The translations under genes and the position numbers were made by a program. Of a stretch of DNA of 6,155 nucleotides, positions 1 to 5,484 are shown one piece after another (position 1 is the first letter of the stretch; every line of letters begins with the position of its first letter). The stretch lies in the NCBI GenBank assembly GCA_046303115.1, contig JBKCGZ010000084.1:1-6155 (forward strand), read 5' to 3'. This DNA is from CAINEC01 sp046303115. Its GTDB lineage: Bacteria; Bacteroidota; Bacteroidia; AKYH767-A; OLB10. The notes under the pieces were generated by a model. It made no database searches. It saw only the letters and a program-made list of their open reading frames with translations, and was not told the DNA's origin.

Positions 1-62
1 AAGTTTATGAACTATTTAATCAATCAAAAACTAAATTAGTTATTAAAAATTAAGATACTAAA

Positions 63-90
63 GGAGTAATGAACAATTGTGTATTACTTC
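63..90. promoter_or_regulatory. Imperfect inverted repeat (possible operator)
   Basis: The dyad is centred between bases 76 and 77. Arms GTAAT (66-70) and ATTAC (83-87) flank an 8-base perfect palindrome ACAATTGT (73-80). Over 14 opposing positions, 11 are Watson-Crick, two are G-T and one is a mismatch. The form resembles a dimeric repressor site. In DNA this rich in A/T such a dyad could arise by chance, and it lies about 225 bases upstream of the nearest promoter core, so any function, and which gene it would serve, is uncertain. Confidence 0.2.
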
Positions 91-314
91 GTGTTATTTC
101 AGATAATCAGTTATTTAAATCCTTATTAGTTGTTCATTAAATGTTAATAAGGTGTAATAACATCTAAAATCAACTATTAACTATTCTATTTACTAACGAT
201 ACTAACAGGACATATAATAACATATCATTTATTTAAAATAATTATTTAATTAGTATTTAATGTTTGTGAAGAAAAGATTTTGAGCTTTTTAAATTTTCTG
301 TAATTCCCTTGAGG

Positions 315-322
315 TATATTTG
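315..322 (+). promoter_or_regulatory. Bacteroidota-type -7 promoter element (TATATTTG)
   Basis: TATATTTG matches the Bacteroidota primary sigma-factor core TAnnTTTG exactly. No clear TTG appears at the expected -33 distance; the nearest candidates are T-rich sequence around 285-300. The element ends 11 bases before the ATG of the MORN-repeat gene, so transcription would start only a few bases before that codon. The call rests on motif match and position only. Confidence 0.5.
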
Positions 323-333
323 CCCTGTTCACC

Positions 334-387
334 ATGAAAAAAATTATCTCTCTTCTGCTTCTGTTTTTACCGCTGTTTCTCAGAGCG
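334..387 (+). other. Signal peptide coding segment (residues 1-18)
   Basis: The N-terminus has basic residues (M-K-K), then a hydrophobic core (I-I-S-L-L-L-L-F-L-P-L-F-L), then R-A-Q-D. Cleavage after Ala18 would expose Gln19. Signal peptidase I substrates in Bacteroidota often have Gln at the first mature position, which is cyclised to pyroglutamate. There is no lipobox cysteine, so the protein is probably periplasmic or secreted rather than a lipoprotein. The exact cleavage site is inferred. Confidence 0.8.
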
Positions 388-1845
388 CAAGATACTACTT
401 TGTCGAAAGTTTCAGAGGTAAAAAAGTTTTTTTACGATAACGGCAGGTTAGCATCCGAAGGATATTTTAAGAATGGAAAACCAGATGGAAACTGGAAGGC
501 TTACTACCAAAATGGACAGTTAAAATCAGAAGGAAACAGAGTGGATGGTATCCTTGATGGACAATGGATTTTTTACAGTGAAAACGGACAAAAAACTTCT
601 GAAATTAATTACACCAAAGGCCAGGAAAATGGTTGGAAAAAAGAGTTCTATCCGAATAACCAGCCCGCTTTTGAACAGTGGATGAACAAAGGGGTTAAAG
701 ACAGTATTTTTAAGAGTTATCATCCGAAGGGATACTTGCAAAAAGTACAACATTTTAAAAACGGACAAGAACAGGGTTATGGGATGGAATACGCCGCAGA
801 TGGTCGTTTAGTATCCTTGATCAAATACAATAAAGGGACACTCGTAGCTGTCGATCGATTTAATTCACTCGATAAATTTGGTTTTAAACAAGGCGTTTGG
901 AAATCGTTTTTGAATGATACTATTCTGATAGAAGAAGGTACCTGGAAAGACGATAAGAAGAATGGATTTTTTAAAACTTATGGTACTGATGGTTTTGTAT
1001 TAAAAATGGAAAACTGGCGCAATGGTGAGTTAGTCATCGATGAGCAGAATAATGTGAGTTTAGAAATCAATCGTAAATACCATAATAACGGCCGACCAAA
1101 ATCTTCCGTAAATATTATCAACGGAGTAATGGAAGGTTATTACCGAGAGTATAATGATTCAGGTATAATCGTTTTATCGAAATTATACGAGAAAAATAAA
1201 GTTGTTGCTGAGGGAGGAATCATTGATGGTAACGGATTACAGCAGGGTGCATGGACGTATTTTTATCCCGATGGAAAAGTAAAATCGAAAGGTAGTTTTA
1301 AGAATGGAAAAAGAGATGGTAAATGGACGTTCTATTATCCTTCTCAAAAAGTAGAACAGACAGGATCGTACAAAAATAATTTACCTGATAATAACTGGAA
1401 ATGGTATTATGAATCAGGTCAGCTTTTACGAGAGGAAAATTACATTAAAGGAAAAGAAGATGGTGAGTCGTTGGAGTATGATGAAAATGGAACGCTCATT
1501 TCAAAAGGACTTTATGTAGATGGAAAACGTGACGGAGAATGGAAGTTTAAAAACGGTGAATACATCGCGCAAGGAAAATATGTAGATGGTAAGATGGATG
1601 GAGAGTGGAAACAATATTATCAGAATGGAAAACTGGCTTTTGAAGGCAGTTATTTTGATGGTTTAGAAAATAGAGAGCATCGTTATTACTATGATAATGG
1701 AAAACTGAAAGAAGAAAAAAATTTCCGCATGGGCTTAAAAGACGGTATTTTTAAATCGTTTGATGAAAATGGAGAGTTAGTTTTAACTTCTGTTTATAAA
1801 GCCGATAATTTACAGCGTCTCGAAGGAGTAAAAGTAGGAGAGTAA
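334..1845 (+). CDS. Exported MORN-repeat (YwqK-like) protein
   Basis: The 503-residue product has an N-terminal signal peptide followed by a long array of roughly 22-24-residue repeats. The consensus is close to Y-Y-x-N-G-x-L-x-x-E-G-x-Y-x-x-G-K-x-D-G-x-W-K, the MORN_2 (MORN-variant) type often annotated as a YwqK-family protein. I count about 17-18 units from residue 33 to 489. Units at 33-102 and 304-475 are well conserved; those at about 106-296 are degenerate. There is no enzyme domain, no transmembrane segment after the signal, and no recognisable type IX secretion C-terminal domain. MORN arrays form elongated beta-hairpin sheets that bind proteins or lipids; here the partner and role are unknown. 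The 'antitoxin' label sometimes given to this family has no support in this context, as no toxin gene is adjacent. ATG 334 is chosen because the signal peptide begins there. The stop is TAA. Confidence is high for the gene and family, low for function. Confidence 0.88.
   Translation: MKKIISLLLLFLPLFLRAQDTTLSKVSEVKKFFYDNGRLASEGYFKNGKPDGNWKAYYQNGQLKSEGNRVDGILDGQWIFYSENGQKTSEINYTKGQENGWKKEFYPNNQPAFEQWMNKGVKDSIFKSYHPKGYLQKVQHFKNGQEQGYGMEYAADGRLVSLIKYNKGTLVAVDRFNSLDKFGFKQGVWKSFLNDTILIEEGTWKDDKKNGFFKTYGTDGFVLKMENWRNGELVIDEQNNVSLEINRKYHNNGRPKSSVNIINGVMEGYYREYNDSGIIVLSKLYEKNKVVAEGGIIDGNGLQQGAWTYFYPDGKVKSKGSFKNGKRDGKWTFYYPSQKVEQTGSYKNNLPDNNWKWYYESGQLLREENYIKGKEDGESLEYDENGTLISKGLYVDGKRDGEWKFKNGEYIAQGKYVDGKMDGEWKQYYQNGKLAFEGSYFDGLENREHRYYYDNGKLKEEKNFRMGLKDGIFKSFDENGELVLTSVYKADNLQRLEGVKVGE
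430..1800 (+). repeat. Array of MORN-type coding repeats
   Basis: Residues 33-489 of the exported protein form tandem units of about 22-24 residues. Good examples start at residues 33 (F-Y-D-N-G-R-L), 57 (Y-Y-Q-N-G-Q-L), 358 (Y-Y-E-S-G-Q-L), 382 (Y-D-E-N-G-T-L), 428 (Y-Y-Q-N-G-K-L) and 451 (Y-Y-Y-D-N-G-K-L). DNA identity between units is mostly low, so the array is old. Some units remain alike: the 16-base string TTTTAAGAATGGAAAA occurs at both 465-480 and 1296-1311, and TATGTAGATGG occurs at 1513 and 1579, exactly 66 bases apart. Confidence 0.85.
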
Positions 1846-1905
1846 GCTTTTTATTCTTTATTACATTAGATAACTATCTTTGTCACTCTAAAATTAAGTG
1901 AAGCG
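1846..1905. other. Intergenic gap between MORN gene and gltX
   Basis: This 60-base gap contains a T-rich run (about 1848-1860) just after the MORN stop codon and a promoter core at 1875-1882. No stable hairpin precedes the T-rich run, so it is not a convincing intrinsic terminator, and some read-through into gltX is possible. No strong Shine-Dalgarno sequence precedes gltX; the leader AAATTAAGTGAAGCG is purine-rich, as is common in Bacteroidota. Confidence 0.6.
1875..1882 (+). promoter_or_regulatory. Bacteroidota-type -7 promoter element (TATCTTTG) for gltX
   Basis: TATCTTTG matches the TAnnTTTG core exactly and lies 23 bases before the gltX start, giving a leader of roughly 15-20 bases. The -33 region is T-rich without an obvious TTG. 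As the only gap of any size before the downstream cluster, this is the best candidate for the promoter of gltX-glnS-folB-rnr. Confidence 0.55.
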
Positions 1906-3438
1906 ATGTCATTAGTTCGTACCCGATTTGCACCTAGTCCAACTGGCCCTTTACACATGGGAGGAGTTAGAACGGCTCTTTATGCGTATTTGTTTGCCAA
2001 ACAACATAACGGTCAGTTTATTTTAAGAATAGAAGATACCGATCAAAATCGCTATGTGCAGGGAGCAGAAGAGTATATTATTAATGCTTTAAACTGGTGC
2101 GGAATTATTCCTGATGAAGGCGTAAGTTTAGGAGGTCCTCATGAACCGTATCGTCAGAGTGAGCGAAAAGGATTAGGGTATTATCAGGATTATGCGAATC
2201 AGTTATTAGAGAAAGGTTATGCATATATTGCTTTCGATAAGGCGGAAGCGTTAGAAGCAAAACGTAAAGAAGCAGAATCAAACGGACAACATACTTGGCA
2301 GTACGATAGTAAATCGAGGTTGAGTATGGATAACAGTTTAACTTTATCGAAAGAAGAAGTAGAAAACAGAATTCAGTCGGGAGAGAAACATGTTATCCGT
2401 TTAAAAGTAGAGCCAGGAAAAACAGTTTCATTTACGGATATGGTTCGTGATGAAGTGAGTTTTGAAAGTGATTTAGTAGATGATAAAGTTTTAATCAAAG
2501 CAGACGGAATGCCTACGTATCATTTAGCACATATTGTGGATGATATTATGATGGGTATTACGCATGCGATTCGTGGAGAAGAATGGTTACCATCGGCGCC
2601 TGCGCATATTTTAATTTATGAGTATCTGGGATTAAAAGACAAGATGCCGCAGTATGCACACCTTCCATTGTTATTAAAACCAGAAGGAAATGGAAAGTTA
2701 AGTAAACGTGATGGAGATCGTTTAGGATTTCCAGTTTTTCCGTTGGAATGGAAAGACCCTGCGACGGGAGAAATTTCTTCTGGTTACAGAGAGAAAGGAT
2801 ATTATGCTTCGGCGTTCGTTAATATGTTAGCGTTATTAGGATGGAATCCAGGAACGGAACAAGAGGTGATGTCGATGGAGGAGTTGATAAAGAATTTTTC
2901 GTTTGAGCGCGTACATAAATCAGGTGCACGATTCGATCCTGAAAAAACAAAATGGTTTAACGAGCAATATTTACGCATGCAGTCGGATGCCGATATCGCG
3001 TCCCGCTTCGCGGAGGTTTTAACTGCGCAAAATATTCAACGCGATTTACACTTTGTAACAGCTGTTGTAAAATGGGTGAAAGATCGTTGCCAGTTTGAAA
3101 GTGAATTATATGAAAAGAGTAAAGCGGTTTTTGAAGTTCCAACGAGTTATGATCAAAAAGTAATTGAGAAACGATGGAATGAAAAATCAGCAGCGTTTTA
3201 TACTGTACTTCCGCAAGCATTACAAGCAGTTGAAGAATTTAAAGCAGATAATGTAAAAGCGTCATTTGAAGCAACAGCAGCGAGTAATGAAATCAAACCA
3301 GGCGAGGTATTACAATTATTCAGAGTATTATTAAGTGGCGAATCAGGAGGACCTGATTTATTTATGATGACAGAGCTACTCGGAAAAGAAGAAACCATCA
3401 ACAGAATTAAGTTGGCAACTGAAAAATTAAACAAGTAA
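1906..3438 (+). CDS. gltX: Glutamate--tRNA ligase (GluRS)
   Basis: This cytoplasmic class I synthetase joins glutamate to tRNA-Glu using ATP. The N-terminal Rossmann fold opens with R-T-R-F-A-P-S-P-T-G; the HIGH-type motif is H17-M-G-G, and the KMSKS-type loop is K264-L-S-K-R268. R-I-E-D-T-D (41-46) and the I-R-G-E-E-W motif (222-227) are also typical. The C-terminal half (about 330-510) matches the all-helical anticodon-binding region. Length 510 is somewhat above the common 465-500 residues; part of the excess is an extra segment just after KMSKS (about 273-298), which I recall from Bacteroidota GluRS. The zinc-binding cysteines of the E. coli enzyme are absent (A-Y-I-A-F-D-K at 106-112). 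ATG 1906 is the only start that keeps the N-terminal strand and HIGH motif. It ends with TAA, one base before glnS. Because glnS is present, this GluRS need not mischarge tRNA-Gln, though discrimination cannot be read from the sequence alone. Confidence 0.97.
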   Translation: MSLVRTRFAPSPTGPLHMGGVRTALYAYLFAKQHNGQFILRIEDTDQNRYVQGAEEYIINALNWCGIIPDEGVSLGGPHEPYRQSERKGLGYYQDYANQLLEKGYAYIAFDKAEALEAKRKEAESNGQHTWQYDSKSRLSMDNSLTLSKEEVENRIQSGEKHVIRLKVEPGKTVSFTDMVRDEVSFESDLVDDKVLIKADGMPTYHLAHIVDDIMMGITHAIRGEEWLPSAPAHILIYEYLGLKDKMPQYAHLPLLLKPEGNGKLSKRDGDRLGFPVFPLEWKDPATGEISSGYREKGYYASAFVNMLALLGWNPGTEQEVMSMEELIKNFSFERVHKSGARFDPEKTKWFNEQYLRMQSDADIASRFAEVLTAQNIQRDLHFVTAVVKWVKDRCQFESELYEKSKAVFEVPTSYDQKVIEKRWNEKSAAFYTVLPQALQAVEEFKADNVKASFEATAASNEIKPGEVLQLFRVLLSGESGGPDLFMMTELLGKEETINRIKLATEKLNK

Positions 3439-3439
3439 A

Positions 3440-5110
3440 ATGAGCACAGAAAAAGGCCCTAATTTCCTCGAAGAAATTATTGCAGAAGATATAAAAAACG
3501 GAAAGCACGGTGGAAGAGTATTAACGCGATTCCCGCCCGAGCCTAACGGCTATTTACATATTGGTCACTCTAAATCGATTTGTGTAAATTTCGGATTAGC
3601 ACAAGAGTTTGGTGGAACAACGAATTTACGTTTTGACGACACTAATCCAGAGAAAGAAGAAACAGAATACGTAGAGAGCATTAAAGCCGATGTAAAATGG
3701 TTAGGCTTTGAATGGGCAAATGTTTTTTATGCTTCGGATTATTTTGATCAGATTTATGATTTTGCGGTGACGTTAATTAAAAAAGGATTAGCGTATGTAG
3801 ATGATAGCACGCCAGAACAAATTGCTGCGCAAAAAGGAACACCTACAGAACCAGGAACACATAGCCCTTACCGTGATAGAAGTGTGGAGGAGAATCTCGA
3901 TTTATTTACGCGCATGAAAAATGGTGAGTATAAAGATGGCGAGAAAGTATTACGTGCAAAGATTGATATGGCTTCGCCGAATATGCATATGCGTGATCCA
4001 ATTATGTATCGTATTAAGCATGCACACCATCATCGTACAGGTGATAAGTGGTGTATTTATCCGATGTATGATTTTGCGCACGGACAATGTGATTCGATTG
4101 AGAAAATCACACATTCCATTTGTACGTTGGAGTTTGAAGTGCACAAACCTTTATATGAATGGTTCATTGAGCAATTAGAAATTTTTCCAAGTAAGCAATA
4201 TGAATTTGCACGATTGAATTTAAATTACACCGTAATGAGCAAGCGTAAATTATTACAGCTTGTGAAAGAAAATTATGTGAACGGATGGGATGATCCGCGA
4301 ATGCCAACGATTAGTGGATTGAGAAGAAGAGGATATTCGCCAGAGAGCATTCGCAATTTTGCAACGAGAGTAGGTGTTGCACGAAGAGAGAATATTATTG
4401 ATGTGGGATTTTTAGAATTCTGCGTTCGCGAAGATTTAAATAAGCGTGCTAATCGTGTGATGGTGGTGCTTGATCCAATTAAACTTGTTATTACTAATTA
4501 TCCCGAAGGACAAGAAGAAACGTTGGTAGGAGAGAATAATCCGGAGGCAGAAAATAACGGTGGTACACGTCTGTTACCTTTTTCAAAAGAACTTTGGATA
4601 GAGCGCGAAGATTTTATGGTAGAGCCCCCAAAGAAATTTTTCCGATTAGGTCCAGGTCTTTCAGTGCGTTTGAAGCATGCGTATATTGTGCGTTGCGATG
4701 AATTCAAAGTTGACGAAAACAATAATGTAACTGAAATACATTGTACTTATTTTCCGGAGAGTAAAAGCGGAAGTGATACAAGTGGAATCGTTGTGAAAGG
4801 TGTTATTCACTGGGTAAGTGCAAAACACGCTGTTCCTGCGGAGATCAGATTATATGATCGATTGTTTCATGTGGAGGACCCAGCATCCGAAGAAGGGGAT
4901 TTTAAAGATTTTATCAATAAGGATAGCTTGCAGATAATAACTAACGCTTATGTAGAACCGTCGTTGATGGAGAGCAATCCAGGTGATTATTTTCAGTTTA
5001 TCAGAAAAGGGTATTTCTGTCCGGATAAAGACAGCACTTCTGAAAAATTAGTATTCAATAGAACCGTGACGTTAAAAGACGCTTGGGCGAAAGAACAAAA
5101 GAAAGATTAA
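3440..5110 (+). CDS. glnS: Glutamine--tRNA ligase (GlnRS)
   Basis: This cytoplasmic class I synthetase joins glutamine to tRNA-Gln. At 556 residues it is close to the E. coli enzyme (about 554) and, from memory, very similar along its length. The N-terminus has R-F-P-P-E-P-N-G-Y-L-H-I-G-H with the HIGH motif at 40-43. The conserved L-R-F-D-D-T-N-P (63-70) contacts the acceptor end and amino acid. K-W-C-I-Y-P-M-Y-D-F (203-212) lines the glutamine pocket, and the KMSKS loop is V265-M-S-K-R269. Residues from about 340 form the two beta-barrel anticodon-binding domains, including V-K-G-V-I-H-W-V-S (452-460) and ending near F-N-R-T-V (539-543). There is no C-terminal YqeY-like extension of the kind fused to GlnRS in some Bacteroidota. 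The start is one base after the gltX stop (TAA-A-ATG), so translational coupling is likely. Presence of GlnRS implies direct Gln-tRNA synthesis. Confidence 0.98.
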   Translation: MSTEKGPNFLEEIIAEDIKNGKHGGRVLTRFPPEPNGYLHIGHSKSICVNFGLAQEFGGTTNLRFDDTNPEKEETEYVESIKADVKWLGFEWANVFYASDYFDQIYDFAVTLIKKGLAYVDDSTPEQIAAQKGTPTEPGTHSPYRDRSVEENLDLFTRMKNGEYKDGEKVLRAKIDMASPNMHMRDPIMYRIKHAHHHRTGDKWCIYPMYDFAHGQCDSIEKITHSICTLEFEVHKPLYEWFIEQLEIFPSKQYEFARLNLNYTVMSKRKLLQLVKENYVNGWDDPRMPTISGLRRRGYSPESIRNFATRVGVARRENIIDVGFLEFCVREDLNKRANRVMVVLDPIKLVITNYPEGQEETLVGENNPEAENNGGTRLLPFSKELWIEREDFMVEPPKKFFRLGPGLSVRLKHAYIVRCDEFKVDENNNVTEIHCTYFPESKSGSDTSGIVVKGVIHWVSAKHAVPAEIRLYDRLFHVEDPASEEGDFKDFINKDSLQIITNAYVEPSLMESNPGDYFQFIRKGYFCPDKDSTSEKLVFNRTVTLKDAWAKEQKKD

Positions 5111-5111
5111 G

Positions 5112-5468
5112 ATGCGTTTATCGGTTTGTGATATAGAATGCTATGCCTTTCATGGTTGCATGGAAGAAGAGGGAAAAATTGGTCAACGATTTTCGGTAGA
5201 TGTAATTATTGATTTTGATTTTTCTGATTCGGTGAGCAGTGATGATTTAAATGATACTGCTGATTATGTAGAGTTGCATAACCGTGTGAGAAAGGAAATG
5301 GCTATCCGAAGTAAATTAATAGAACATGCTGCTGGTAGAATATTAAACAGCATGAAAGAATACATGCCAAATGCGAGAGCGATAAAAGTATTGGTGACAA
5401 AATTTAATCCTCCTGTAAATGGAAGAATAGGAAAAGCAGTAGTAGAAGTAGGATATTCAAAAAATTAA
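5112..5468 (+). CDS. folB: Dihydroneopterin aldolase
   Basis: This folate-pathway enzyme converts 7,8-dihydroneopterin to 6-hydroxymethyl-7,8-dihydropterin and glycolaldehyde. The 118 residues match the usual FolB length (about 115-125) for a single tunnelling-fold domain that assembles into an oligomeric ring. Typical features are Y-A-F-H-G (11-15) after the first strand, G-Q-R-F-S-V-D (24-30), D-T-A-D-Y (48-52) supplying the active-site Tyr52, L-I-E-H-A-A-G-R-I (69-77) with the pterin-anchoring Glu71, and V-T-K-F-N-P-P-V (95-102) with the catalytic Lys97. The start lies one base after the glnS stop (TAA-G-ATG). It has no direct metabolic tie to the synthetases; the link is probably shared transcription. 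Related tunnelling-fold enzymes such as FolX are less likely given the K-x-N-P-P motif. Confidence 0.93.
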   Translation: MRLSVCDIECYAFHGCMEEEGKIGQRFSVDVIIDFDFSDSVSSDDLNDTADYVELHNRVRKEMAIRSKLIEHAAGRILNSMKEYMPNARAIKVLVTKFNPPVNGRIGKAVVEVGYSKN

Positions 5469-5484
5469 AAAGAAACATACGCCC

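Larger units (their letters stand above)
1..333. other. A/T-rich intergenic region without a convincing gene
   Basis: Neither strand carries a credible coding frame here; stops are frequent in all frames. The stretch is markedly richer in A/T than the genes to its right. It contains an imperfect dyad at 63-90, a short palindrome at 29-41 (AACTAA-A-TTAGTT), short tandem repeats at 172-208, and five copies of TATTTAA (starting at 13, 112, 230, 243 and 254). It ends with a promoter core at 315-322. I see no tRNA, riboswitch or G/C-rich terminator hairpin. The left part may hold the end or control region of an unseen neighbour. Confidence 0.7.

Noticed and set aside
67..139. Perfect 10-base inverted repeat TAATGAACAA / TTGTTCATTA with a 53-base loop
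   Set aside because: By a rough estimate about one such pair is expected by chance in a few hundred bases of this composition, and the arms are nearly all A/T. There is no T run or sign of a mobile-element end.
69..140. A 23-codon frame (M-N-N-C-V-L-L-R...) preceded by AAGGAG
   Set aside because: The AGGAG is only 2 bases from the ATG, too close for a working ribosome site, and Bacteroidota rarely rely on such sites. The product is tiny, resembles nothing I know, and lies in A/T-rich intergenic DNA.
271..298. GAAAAG...CTTTT(T) hairpin as a terminator of an upstream gene
   Set aside because: The stem is only 5 pairs and almost all A-T, so it would be unstable. No upstream gene end is visible.
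526..768. Minus-strand open frame of 80 codons inside the MORN gene
   Set aside because: It lies fully inside a well-supported gene, has no family resemblance and is explained by the low stop frequency opposite A-rich repeat codons.
334..1845. MORN/YwqK protein as an antitoxin of a toxin-antitoxin pair
   Set aside because: The label comes from family naming only. The protein has a signal peptide, is unusually long, and has no toxin-like gene beside it in this window.
2957..3434. Two overlapping minus-strand open frames opposite the end of gltX
   Set aside because: Both lie antisense to conserved GluRS sequence and show no recognisable domain or promoter core.
3440..5110. GlnRS as a possible discriminating GluRS paralogue (second gltX)
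   Set aside because: The F-P-P-E-P-N-G-Y-L-H-I-G-H signature, the V-M-S-K-R loop, the beta-barrel C-terminus and the length are those of GlnRS; the true GluRS is the adjacent upstream gene.
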